A stretch of DNA of 28,375 bases from Thermococcaceae archaeon (GTDB lineage Archaea > Methanobacteriota_B > Thermococci > Thermococcales > Thermococcaceae). Each line of letters opens with the position of its first letter. Position 1 is the stretch's first letter. The position numbers and the translations under genes are program-made. The notes under the pieces were generated by a model. It made no database searches. It worked only from the letters and a program-made list of their open reading frames with translations, and was not told the DNA's origin. Location of the stretch: the NCBI GenBank assembly GCA_027064745.1, contig JAMOPD010000387.1, positions 1 through 28,375 on the forward strand, read 5' to 3'. Below are positions 8,468 to 16,229 of this stretch, piece by piece.

Positions 8468-10201
8468 ATGAGCGTGGATCCTTTCACTTTGGAGATAATA
8501 AAGAATGGGCTCGTTGTTGCCAACGAGGAAATGTTTCGGGCATTTGCAAGAACCGCCAAGAGTCCCGTTATCTATGAAGTTTTAGACTTTGCAGTGGGGA
8601 TGACTGATTCAGAAGGAAATCTAATTGCACAGGCGCCAGGTGTTCCTGCGTTCTCCGGTGTTTTGGACTTTGCTGCTAGAGAAGTGCTGGATAAATGGGG
8701 AAACGATCTCCATCCGGGAGACGTAATTGTTAGCAACGTGCCCTATGAGTCAGGAACACATCTGAACGATGTCACCCTTGCTCTACCAGTCTTTTACAGG
8801 GATGAACTCATCGGAATGATACTAAACAAAGGACATTGGACTGAAGTGGGAGGAATGGCTTTTGGAAGCTGGAATCCCAATGCCACTGAGATCTATCAGG
8901 AAGGAATTCAACTCCCGTGTGTGAAGCTTTACCTAGAAGGAAAGCCAAACAAGGATGTTATAGACATAATTCTTGAAAACTCAAGGATGCCTGAATACAC
9001 GTTGGGAGACATGGAAGCTCAGGCAGCATCGATGAAGGTTGCTGAGAAGAGAATACAGGCTCTAATTGGAAAATATGGTGTTGATAACGTTTTACTGGCA
9101 ATGAAAAAGCTTCTTGACGATGGGAAGAAATATGCACATCTGAAACTCAAGGAACTGCCAAAGGGAGAGTTTGAAGCAGAGGATTACATCGACAGTTCAA
9201 TTGCCGGAACTGAAGAGCCCATCTGTGTTAGAGCGAAAATTACAATAACGGATGATGAATTCATCGTTGATTTCACTGGAAGTGCCCAGCAGGTTATAAG
9301 TCCGATAAACTCGCCCTATCCAGCAACAGTTTCAGGGGTTAGAGAGGTTTATATGGCCCTGACCGATCCTCACGCTTATCCAAACGGTGGGTTCTTTAGT
9401 CCTTTAAAGGTCATAGCTCCTGAAGGAACGGTATTTCATCCAATAAAGCCAGCTCCGACCTCTACAGACTGGGAGGCTATAGCCTTTGCAACCGACTTAG
9501 TCTGGAAAGCTTTAGCTCCTCACGTTCCAGAAAAATTAACTGCTGGTCACTTTCTCTCGATAATAGCAACGATAGTTGGCGGCATCAATGACAGAACTGG
9601 AGAACCCTTTGCCATCGTTGAACCCCAGCCCGGAGGGTGGGGTGCAGGTTACGACATGGATGGAACGAGCGGTCTCGTGGCATGTGGGGATGGAGAGACA
9701 TACATAGCTTCATCTGAAGTCTACGAACGGAATTTCCCGATTCTCGTCGAGAGATATATGCTGAACGTTGAAGATGGGGTTGGTCATGGAAAGCACAGAG
9801 GTGGCTTTGGGGTCATAAGGGAATACAGGATACTGAACAGCCAGGCTTTAGTCACGATTCAGGTTGGAAGACATGACTTTCCACCTTGGGGTGTCAATGG
9901 AGGACTTCCTGGACCTGGTAACAGGGTTGTTATCTACCGGGACGGTAAGGGGGAGGAGATACGTAGAATCTCTGCTGAAATCCTGAAGAAGGGTGATCTT
10001 ATAAGCATCAGAACCTCCGGAGGCGGTGGATGGGGCGATCCACTAGAGAGGGATCCAAAGCTCGTCCTTGAGGACTACAGGAATGATCTGATTTCTCTTG
10101 AAGTTGCAAGGGAAGTGTATGGAGTTGTAATTGATCCCGAAAGGATGGAAATTGACTGGGAAAAAACGAAATCCCTCAGAAAACAGAGGAGGCAGGGTTG
10201 A
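8468..10201 (+). CDS. hyuB: Hydantoinase/oxoprolinase family protein, subunit B
   Basis: A 577-residue HyuB subunit, partner of HyuA and carrying the hydrolytic or carboxylating site in this superfamily. Recognisable parts are QAPGVPAFSGVLDF near residues 55-70, SNVPYESGTHLNDV near 92-105, GHWTEVGG near 120-127, FTGSAQQV near 270, and the glycine-rich GKHRGGFGVIREY and SGGGGWGDP near the C-terminus; acidic and histidine residues in SNVP..THLND and NKGHWTEVGG are probable metal ligands. Length is normal. GGGGGTGA precedes ATG 8468, and the stop codon shares a base with the start of the peptidase gene, so translation of the three genes is likely coupled. Confidence 0.88.
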   Translation: MSVDPFTLEIIKNGLVVANEEMFRAFARTAKSPVIYEVLDFAVGMTDSEGNLIAQAPGVPAFSGVLDFAAREVLDKWGNDLHPGDVIVSNVPYESGTHLNDVTLALPVFYRDELIGMILNKGHWTEVGGMAFGSWNPNATEIYQEGIQLPCVKLYLEGKPNKDVIDIILENSRMPEYTLGDMEAQAASMKVAEKRIQALIGKYGVDNVLLAMKKLLDDGKKYAHLKLKELPKGEFEAEDYIDSSIAGTEEPICVRAKITITDDEFIVDFTGSAQQVISPINSPYPATVSGVREVYMALTDPHAYPNGGFFSPLKVIAPEGTVFHPIKPAPTSTDWEAIAFATDLVWKALAPHVPEKLTAGHFLSIIATIVGGINDRTGEPFAIVEPQPGGWGAGYDMDGTSGLVACGDGETYIASSEVYERNFPILVERYMLNVEDGVGHGKHRGGFGVIREYRILNSQALVTIQVGRHDFPPWGVNGGLPGPGNRVVIYRDGKGEEIRRISAEILKKGDLISIRTSGGGGWGDPLERDPKLVLEDYRNDLISLEVAREVYGVVIDPERMEIDWEKTKSLRKQRRQG

Positions 10202-11292
10202 TGGATTATCGAAGGAGAATCTCAAAACTTCGGGAGATGATGGAAGAAAACGAAGCTGTTGGGGCTCTCATCGCCCCTGGCTCCAATTTCTATTATCTCA
10301 CGGGGATAAATCCCCTTGGATCACTGGAGCGGCTTTTCCTCCTGCTCATTCCCAGCGAGGGGGAACCAGCTATAATAGCGCCTCAACTGTATGAAAATGA
10401 ACTCAGTACTTGGGAGCTTGGCAGACTTTTCCTCTGGCATGATGGGGAGGATCCCTACCAATTATTCCGTAGAGTCCTTGAAGAGAATTTTCCAAAGAAT
10501 GGAAAGTTGCTCGTAGATGACACCATGCCAGTTGGAACTCTCTTAAAAGCCGAGTTTTTGGAAAATTACAAGCTCAATACCCTCAGCTTACTCATTTCAG
10601 AGCTCAGGGTCATTAAAAGTCATGAAGAAATCAAACTTCTCAAAAAAGCAGCAGAAATTGTTGATAAGGTCTTCTACACTCTCTTGGAGGAAAAGATCGA
10701 GGGGAGAAGTGAGAAAGAACTTGCTGCATGGATTGAGTACCTTATAAAAAGCCTCGGCGCTGATGGTATTTCTTTTGAACCGATTGTGGCATCGGGACCG
10801 AATGGTGCTAATCCTCATCACAGGCCAACTGATCGAAAAATCAAGCGTGGAGACGTTATTGTCTTTGACTATGGGGCAAAATGGAAGGGCTACTGTTCGG
10901 ATATAACCAGAACCGTAGTCATTGGCGAGCCCTCTGAAGAAGTGAAGTCAGTGTATGGAACAGTGAAAGAAGCTCAGGAGAGGGCTTTTCAAACTGTAAG
11001 GGGAGGTATAGCTGCTGGAGATGTTGACCGGGCTGCAAGGGAATATATAGAGAAAGCGGGCTATGGAAAATACTTCACTCATAGAACTGGCCATGGCTTG
11101 GGTTTGGATGTTCATGAGGAGCCCTATATATCCCCTGGAAATTCCACCATTCTTCGTGAAGGCATGGTCTTTACAATCGAGCCCGGGATTTACCTTCCAG
11201 GAAAATTTGGAATACGGATTGAAGATGATGTTTTTGTGAAAAAAAGAGGAATTCGGCTTACTGAGGCTAAAAGAGAGCTGATGTGTATTTAA
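10201..11292 (+). CDS. M24 family metallopeptidase (Xaa-Pro dipeptidase-like) in the hyu cluster
   Basis: A 363-residue pita-bread-fold enzyme close to archaeal prolidases, which split dipeptides with C-terminal proline. All five metal ligands are visible: Asp223 (FDYGAKWKG), Asp234 (CSDITRT), His298 (HRTGHGLG), Glu327 (TIEPGI) and Glu341 (RIEDD). The N-terminal domain shows the usual APGSNFYYLTG. Keeping all ligands argues against a creatinase, the metal-free relative that sits with hydantoinases in some bacteria. ATG 10201 overlaps the hyuB stop by one base. A clear paralogue is encoded at 21089-22159. In this setting it may act on a product of HyuAB or on a peptide substrate taken up with it; its real substrate is open. 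Confidence 0.87.
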   Translation: MDYRRRISKLREMMEENEAVGALIAPGSNFYYLTGINPLGSLERLFLLLIPSEGEPAIIAPQLYENELSTWELGRLFLWHDGEDPYQLFRRVLEENFPKNGKLLVDDTMPVGTLLKAEFLENYKLNTLSLLISELRVIKSHEEIKLLKKAAEIVDKVFYTLLEEKIEGRSEKELAAWIEYLIKSLGADGISFEPIVASGPNGANPHHRPTDRKIKRGDVIVFDYGAKWKGYCSDITRTVVIGEPSEEVKSVYGTVKEAQERAFQTVRGGIAAGDVDRAAREYIEKAGYGKYFTHRTGHGLGLDVHEEPYISPGNSTILREGMVFTIEPGIYLPGKFGIRIEDDVFVKKRGIRLTEAKRELMCI

Positions 11293-11317
11293 TTAATTTT
11301 GTTTGGGGGTGATTCGT

Positions 11318-12633
11318 TTGGGAATTGTTGAGAATTTAAAACATTCCGAAGAAAAGGATGTGGCAATAGATGCTGTGCCAATGGAACGCAGAGAGTCATG
11401 GGTTAGTCCTGCGGTTGTATATGCAGGCGTAGAATTTACCCTAAGTGTTGTGATGGTAGGAGCAGGTTTAGTCGGAAGCTTTAGCGTGGCAAAAGTTGCA
11501 ATGATTGTTGCAATAGCACTGCTCATCACATGGGTGGGTGATGCACTTAATGCATACATAGGGGCAAAAACAGGTAGGGCTTCAACTGTTATAGCTAGGC
11601 AATCTTTCGGAAGCCTTCAAGCTAGGACATTGATAGCTCTGATGGTAATAATAATGGGACTTGGATGGTGGGGAGTGCAAACTGCTATCATGGCAAATGC
11701 AATCTCAGCAGCACTAGGAATAAACTATACAACCAGCTGGGGTGCTTGGGCGTTAATTGTAGTGATACTCGGAATAATATTTGGTATTCCTGCAATCCTT
11801 GGATACACTTCAATGAAATGGACCGATTATCTTGCAGTTCCAGTGGGCCTGTTTATCTTTGGGCTCGGTGTTTATCTATCTGTGACGAAGCATGGAGTCT
11901 CAGGAATAGTCAACTGGAATCCAACACCTCACATGACTATGGCAGTGGCGATCTCCACTGTCATCGGCGTTATGTAGTACAGTGGGTTATGATATCTGAC
12001 TACAGTAGACAGATGAGACCTGGATGGAAGAACGCTATATTAATGCCATCACTCACAATGATCGTGGGCTTTATTCTGATGATAGTAGGTGCAATAATGG
12101 CAGTTGGCATTGGAACATGGGACATTGTAGCAGTGATGGTAGCACTTGGATATCCGTTCTGGGCTTATTTTATGATGTTCGTTGCCCAATGGACGACACA
12201 GATAGTCAATGTCTACACCCCGGGATTAGCTCTATCAAACATGCTCAATCTGAGAACCGGTCGGGCTAGAGCTATGGCAACTGCAGGGATAGTTGTTATT
12301 GGGATGATCTTAGCACTTGCAGGGATACTGAATAAATACATGGACTTTCTTTTGCTGCTCGGTATAGTCTTTCCACCGATAGCAGGTGTCATGATGACAG
12401 ACTTCTTTATACTTAGAAAGGAGGAATGGGAAGACATAGAAGGATGGAATGCAATGGCCACTTTGGCATTGATCATTGGCATTATTTCTGGCTATTACAT
12501 GCAGTACAAACATTTCTTTGGCCTACCAGCCATACAGACGTTTATTATAACATCAATTGCATACTACATCCTGATGAGGATAAAAGCTTCAGTATCCCCG
12601 GATCAATTTACTCCGAAGCACTGGCTTTCTTAA
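11318..12633 (+). pseudogene. NCS1-family permease, frameshifted (nucleobase/hydantoin transporter type)
   Basis: Two overlapping frames together encode one NCS1-type transporter with about 12 membrane helices, close to 440 residues. The first frame covers MERRESWVSPAVVYAGVEF, then GDALNAYIGAKTGR and GLGWWGVQT, and stops at TAG 11975-11977. The second frame continues in register with YVVQWVMISDYSRQ and runs to 12633. Inserting one T near 11970 restores GTT TAT GTA GTA, reading VIGVYVVQWVM straight across the break, so a single base deletion is the simplest explanation. No slippery heptamer is seen there. Start TTG 11318 has GGGGGTGA five bases upstream, better than TTG 11303. The gene follows the peptidase after 25 bases and would be the importer of the hyu cluster. 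It may be a true pseudogene or a sequencing error. Confidence 0.85.
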
Positions 12634-12736
12634 TTTCCTTTCAATTTATTTAATTTTATAGTTTTGGTTTTAAAATTGGTTCTGTAGTTTCTAAATTGCG
12701 AAAAATTTATTTTGTATTGAGGGGGGAGTTGTTCAC

Positions 12737-13261
12737 ATGAAGGGCATTAATATGAAGGATGAAGAAGTTTTAGTACTAAAAAGCATTTTCAGGAATAAAC
12801 TTGATGACATTGACCTCAAAATATATCAGGCGTTGAGGGAAAACGGTAGAATGAGCGACACTGAGATAGCAAAGAGGATTGGAGTATCTATAACAACAGT
12901 TCGACGCCGCAGGCTTAGGCTTCAGGAGAAAGGATACCTGCAGATCATTGGACTTCTACTTTTAAGGGCGGCAGATGTGGCGTATGCCGATGTAATGGTA
13001 AAGCTAAATCAACATGCAAAGGTAGAGGAGATAAATGAGTTTCTTACGAATGCCATCAATAATCCGAGGGTATATGAGGTGACGGAATATCTCGGAGGAG
13101 ATTATGACGTTCTTCTCAGATTCCTTGAGAGTAACAATGAGAAGCTCAGATACCACATAGACAAATTTTTGAGAAACAACAATGCCGTTGAAAGATACAT
13201 GGTATATCCCGCAATCGGCAGTCCAAAAGCATGGTATAAGTCATTTAAAATCAAGTTTTAA
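12737..13261 (+). CDS. Lrp/AsnC family transcription regulator
   Basis: A 174-residue regulator with an N-terminal winged helix-turn-helix (DIDLKIYQALRENGRMSD, then EIAKRIGVSITTVRRRRLRL, about residues 28-72) and a C-terminal RAM/Lrp ligand domain (about 85-160, with EVTEYLGGDYDVLLRF). Members sense amino acids or related small molecules and bind DNA as dimers or octamers. ATG 12737 follows GGGGGGAG by 8 bases, and a TATA-like AAAAATTTATT lies near 12703, so it has its own promoter after a 103-base gap. It ends 3 bases from the convergent methyltransferase. Position at the end of the hyu cluster suggests it controls that cluster; the inverted repeat before hyuA is a candidate site. Confidence 0.88.
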   Translation: MKGINMKDEEVLVLKSIFRNKLDDIDLKIYQALRENGRMSDTEIAKRIGVSITTVRRRRLRLQEKGYLQIIGLLLLRAADVAYADVMVKLNQHAKVEEINEFLTNAINNPRVYEVTEYLGGDYDVLLRFLESNNEKLRYHIDKFLRNNNAVERYMVYPAIGSPKAWYKSFKIKF

Positions 13262-13264
13262 GTT

Positions 13265-14089
13265 TTAACTTCTTGCAACCAGCCATCCCACGGGAGGATG
13301 TTCTGCTCCTCTCTTCCACTTTTCATATGCTCTATCCCAGCGTTCTAGGAGTTCAGCACGTTTTTTCTCATTCTTTATCTGTGCCACGTATTCACGGGGA
13401 AGATATGCGAGATAGTGGGGAAGATTAGGTTCAAAGACTCCGCTTTCAATTATCCTCCCTCTCGCCTCTTCAAGGAGTCCCTTCAATCTCTCTAAGGGGA
13501 GATAGTGTAGATCGTCCTTCTCGCCGAAGAGCGCCTCGAAAATTTCTTCCCTCAAATTGTACATCTCCAAGTGAGCTTTCTGGGCCGGGTTTTTGGCTAT
13601 CGGCAGACTTTCTACTATGAAAACCCTCTCCGCCACACGGAGCATCTCGGTAAAGACTTTAACCATCGTTTCCTCGTTCTTCAGGCTCCTCACACCGTGG
13701 ATAAGTACAGCCAGGTCAAAGGTCTTAAAAGGAAACGGAAGCTCTCTAGCGTCCACCTTTAAAGGGATTATTCGATGTCTTAACCCTGCTGAAGATGTTA
13801 TCTCCTCAAAGAAGCGCCATCTTGAGAGGTCTATGGCTACAACACGGCCGGTTTCTCCGACTAAATATGCTAAAGGAGTCGTTGTGATGGCGTGAGCACC
13901 ACAGCCAACGAAACTTTGCCTGCGCAAAGTTTCATCAAAGTTTGCATGTCTGACTAAATTGCCGAATTTCGAGAGGGTTTGCAATTTAGTTGCAAATTTT
14001 GTGGAGGTTTTCAGTGCGATATAATGCCCGAAGGGCATTAAAAGGGGAAACCACTCTGTAGTGTTGGCTTTGAAGTTAACCCAATTCAT
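13265..14089 (-). CDS. SAM-dependent methyltransferase-like ORF with a repeat-built N-terminus
   Basis: The C-terminal two thirds look like a class I methyltransferase: VGCGAHAITTTPLA, VVAIDLSRWRFFEE (motif II acidic residue), DARELPFPFKTFDLAVLIHG and a following helical domain. The target is unknown. The first 60-65 residues are odd. The stretch before VGCG, which should read like VLDVGCG, is encoded by a perfect inverted repeat and reads DETLRRQSFVGCG, so the aspartate of motif I is lost. Two more inverted repeats lie further upstream in the ORF. ATG 14089 has little ribosome site and lies only about 10 bases from a TATA-like CTTTTTAAAGAGG on the same strand, so translation may start later, for example at ATG 14038. 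The gene may be inactivated or have an altered N-terminus. Confidence 0.6.
   Translation of the reverse strand: MNWVNFKANTTEWFPLLMPFGHYIALKTSTKFATKLQTLSKFGNLVRHANFDETLRRQSFVGCGAHAITTTPLAYLVGETGRVVAIDLSRWRFFEEITSSAGLRHRIIPLKVDARELPFPFKTFDLAVLIHGVRSLKNEETMVKVFTEMLRVAERVFIVESLPIAKNPAQKAHLEMYNLREEIFEALFGEKDDLHYLPLERLKGLLEEARGRIIESGVFEPNLPHYLAYLPREYVAQIKNEKKRAELLERWDRAYEKWKRGAEHPPVGWLVARS
13910..13933. repeat. Perfect 10-bp-arm inverted repeat inside the methyltransferase ORF
   Basis: GAAACTTTGC, loop CTGC, then GCAAAGTTTC. It is followed by ATCAAAGTTTGCATG. It resembles the repeat at 14155-14178 and falls exactly in front of the SAM-binding GCG codons. Confidence 0.85.
13954..13996. repeat. Nested inverted repeats CTAAATTGC/GCAATTTAG and TTTGCAA/TTGCAAA
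   Basis: CTAAATTGC at 13954-13962 pairs with GCAATTTAG at 13981-13989. TTTGCAA at 13978-13984 pairs with TTGCAAA at 13990-13996. Both lie in the N-terminal part of the methyltransferase ORF and add to the impression of a repeat-derived segment. Confidence 0.6.
14022..14040. repeat. Hairpin TAATGCCC-GAA-GGGCATTA
   Basis: A perfect 8-base-pair stem with a 3-base loop, inside the methyltransferase ORF, where it encodes the residues around MPFGHYI. It includes the alternative start ATG 14038. Confidence 0.75.
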
Positions 14090-14154
14090 CCAGCCCTCTT
14101 TAAAAAGACATGCAGACGCATTCTACTTGGTTTGGCAGTTTATTGACTTTTGGT

Positions 14155-14178
14155 CAAACTTTTCATCAGAAAAGTTTG
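14155..14178. repeat. Perfect 9-bp-arm inverted repeat related to the one at 13910
   Basis: CAAACTTTT, loop CATCAG, then AAAAGTTTG, followed by CTGATG. Its right half, TTTCATCAGAAAAGTTTGC, is nearly the same as TTTCATCAAAGTTTGC beside the repeat at 13910, so the two look like members of one repeat family. Confidence 0.8.
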
Positions 14179-14323
14179 CTGATGTGAAGCCAGTCCTCAG
14201 GTAAAGGGGGCTCATTTCGGAGTGGAATTTTAGAAAGAACATCCCTCTTAAACTTTTCTTCATTGAGGAACATCGAAAACACCATTGTTCATTAAAAACG
14301 TCCTCCTTAAGGCTTTTTCGGAG

Positions 14324-14338
14324 AAAAAGATTTATAAG
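14324..14338 (+). promoter_or_regulatory. Orphan TATA-box candidate
   Basis: AAAAAGATTTATAAG is a good BRE/TATA match. The nearest start codon in use is about 145 bases away and has its own TATA box, so this promoter could drive a short non-coding RNA between about 14360 and 14440, or an alternative long leader. Confidence 0.35.
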
Positions 14339-14437
14339 ATGGGGTCGAATTAATGACAGGTTAAAAATCTTTAAGATCGAAGAGCTTGGAAGCTTTAATT
14401 GTTAGAGTAGAACACTGCTCTACAACATAAATACGAA

Positions 14438-14447
14438 ACTTATAAAT
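14438..14447 (+). promoter_or_regulatory. TATA box for the small ORF at 14484
   Basis: ACTTATAAAT lies about 40 bases before the TTG start at 14484, with GGTGGTG in between as ribosome site. Confidence 0.5.
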
Positions 14448-14483
14448 ACACTAGTGAACATGTTTTTATTTTGGTGGTGCTCA

Positions 14484-14624
14484 TTGCAGAGCAATGTAAA
14501 CCTCGATGTTCTTCTGGAGAAGATGAAGGCCGAGCTGGAGCGGGCGAAGAGTGACATTGACTTGAAGAAAGTCGTGGAGTGCCTTGAAGCAATAAGACCG
14601 ATAGCTGAGGAGAGAGAGACGTAG
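14484..14624 (+). CDS. Small helical protein, 46 residues, unknown function
   Basis: TTG 14484 is preceded by GGTGGTG with 4 bases of spacing and by a TATA box. The product is almost all helix and highly charged (DVLLEKMKAELERAKSDIDL, then KKVVECLEAIRPIAEERET), with no signal or membrane segment. Codon use is GC-rich (about 53% on line 14521-14580), like the 3' half of the next gene and unlike that gene's 5' half. The stop is 4 bases before the next TTG start, so the two form a likely operon. I do not recognise a family; a coiled-coil partner of the following protein is possible. Confidence 0.65.
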   Translation: MQSNVNLDVLLEKMKAELERAKSDIDLKKVVECLEAIRPIAEERET

Positions 14625-14628
14625 AAAG

Positions 14629-15798
14629 TTGGAACAATCCGTATCCACACCTAAGCTCATTCTAGGATCTATTGCATGGATATCATTCATTGGGATTGCG
14701 AGTTTACTTTTAATTTGGATGGGTCATAATGAAAATTCTCCAGTTATTACAGCTTTTGGAATTGTCACATTCCTAGCAGGTGTGGGCCTCCTATTTTTTG
14801 GATACGTCTCTGCAAAAGGAGAGCTTAAAAAATCAATTGAAAAAGAGGAGAAACTCAAAAACCAAGCGCCTGAGCTATATCTAGAATGTGAGAACATTTT
14901 TAAGACCTATTCAGGTTCGAGTGATGAACACTATGTTATCTTCTTGGGAGCAATTAAAAATTTCTTGACGGATATAGTCAAAGCCTTAGAGAAGGGAGAA
15001 TTTGAGGAAAGTTCTGAGAAACTTAAATCCACATACAATCTGGTAGACAACTTTGAGCGGCTTATTTTAGAGATTCGCCGAACTCCATCAGAAGAACTTT
15101 ATGTTACATGGGTTAATCATGTTGATATTTCTCAAGTTGACCCAATTAAAAAGGTTCTCGACTTCGCCGCCCGCGCCTGCGATGCCCTCTACCTCGGTGA
15201 TGTCGAGAAAATGCGCGAGCTCCTCAACGAAGCCCGCGAAATGCTCGACGAGCGCGATAAATTCGTTATTGGCGATGTGAAGTTCTTCAAGTACCTCTTC
15301 GAGTTCCACTACTTCCTTCTCAAGACCGTCGTTGAAGCCTACGAGGCTGAAGTTGGCGCGGTCGCTAAAGCCACGCAGGAGCAGGCGGAGCGCTTCGCGA
15401 AGGCGAAGCCAGTTGAAGTGCCTCAAACGGTTGAGAAGGTTGCTGTCCCGGCGGAAGAACCCGAAAAGGAGCTTTATAGGGGTGAAGTTCGCTTCAAGAT
15501 GGGTGCAATGAGCCAAGAGCGTGTCGGAACCCTCGTCATCACGAACAAGAGACTCAAGCTCACGGGCAAGTACAGGCTGAGGGGCATGGTTGCCACCGTT
15601 GCTGTCAAGGCCGCATTGAGAGCTGCTGGAGTTGGTGAGGTTTACGAGGACATCGCACTGAAAGGCATAAGCTTTCTCGAACTCAAGAAGGCCCTTCTCG
15701 GCGGTTACTATCTTGAATTCAAAGCAAAGGGTAAGAAATACACAATTTATACTGATGCTGCACAGCACATCTACAACATCCTTAAGCAATACCAATGA
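14629..15798 (+). CDS. Membrane-anchored protein with C-terminal PH-like domain, GC mosaic
   Basis: A 389-residue protein I cannot name. Two membrane segments lie at about residues 10-31 and 40-63, followed by a mainly helical cytosolic part (about 65-265), a linker rich in Ala, Pro, Val and Glu (about 265-290), and a C-terminal domain (about 290-389) with ELYRGEVRFKMG, GTLVITNKRLKLTG and a final helix, which resembles bacterial PH or GRAM-like domains. TTG 14629 has no strong ribosome site of its own and may depend on translation of the small upstream ORF. The first 520 bases are AT-rich (30% GC on line 14701-14760), while about 15150-15720 is GC-rich (58% on line 15181-15240), as if an N-terminal part had been replaced by recombination. 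Confidence 0.75.
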   Translation: MEQSVSTPKLILGSIAWISFIGIASLLLIWMGHNENSPVITAFGIVTFLAGVGLLFFGYVSAKGELKKSIEKEEKLKNQAPELYLECENIFKTYSGSSDEHYVIFLGAIKNFLTDIVKALEKGEFEESSEKLKSTYNLVDNFERLILEIRRTPSEELYVTWVNHVDISQVDPIKKVLDFAARACDALYLGDVEKMRELLNEAREMLDERDKFVIGDVKFFKYLFEFHYFLLKTVVEAYEAEVGAVAKATQEQAERFAKAKPVEVPQTVEKVAVPAEEPEKELYRGEVRFKMGAMSQERVGTLVITNKRLKLTGKYRLRGMVATVAVKAALRAAGVGEVYEDIALKGISFLELKKALLGGYYLEFKAKGKKYTIYTDAAQHIYNILKQYQ

Positions 15799-16229
15799 AA
15801 GCTTTCTTTTCCAATTTTAGCTTTTGGATAGGCTTTCCAAAGGCGGAACCCTCTTTTCCGTCTCAAGCGTATGCCCTTTCTTCCTCTCAGTGAATTTTAG
15901 TATCGTGATATTAAATATCTCGTTATTAAAACTCAAGAGTTTTGTCAAGTTGAGAACAATTGGAAATAAAAACAAGAAGAAAATCGGTGGAGAAGATAGA
16001 TACTCAACAAATACAACAGAGAGCGTAACTAAGGCGGGGTCTTGCAAAGCCTTATCACATCCCTACAGTCAAGAACTCATTTTACATTCAGGACATCTCT
16101 AACCTCATGCCGTTCAATAATCCTAATTATGCTAACCATGATTATGCTAATTCCAGTTAGTGTTATACAAGTGTTACAATGAGGGTGCTACATATGTTGA
16201 AGTTAAAAGAATAAAAACAAGGGCAGTAC
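15799..16229. other. Intergenic region between convergent genes, no gene recognised
   Basis: Both strands carry open frames of 76-92 codons here (15824-16102 plus, 15817-16047 minus), but neither has a ribosome site, promoter or family resemblance. Near the start are short stems that could end transcription: GAAAGCTTTC at 15797-15806 and TTTGGA...TCCAAA at 15823-15841. ATTATGCTAA occurs twice near 16125-16150. Confidence 0.4.

Larger units (their letters stand above)
14090..14483. other. Non-coding region with two TATA boxes and a repeat
   Basis: No convincing gene is seen in this 394-base stretch. It holds the probable methyltransferase TATA box (CTTTTTAAAGAGG on the minus strand, near 14093-14105), the inverted repeat at 14155-14178, a plus-strand TATA candidate at 14324-14338 with no ORF directly behind it, and the TATA box of the small ORF at 14438-14447. 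Confidence 0.5.

Noticed and set aside
11960..11990. Programmed ribosomal frameshift in the permease
   Set aside because: There is no slippery heptamer or downstream stem, and a plain one-base deletion explains the data.
13900..14200. CRISPR array
   Set aside because: The repeats are palindromic, of unequal length and spacing, and are not separated by spacers of constant size.
15088..15795. A 235-codon open frame on the minus strand
   Set aside because: It is the antisense shadow of the GC-rich half of the gene at 14629 and has no promoter or ribosome site.
15817..16102. Overlapping frames on both strands in the spacer after the membrane protein
   Set aside because: No ribosome site, promoter or recognisable domain; the hydrophobic run on the minus strand can come from AT-rich sequence.
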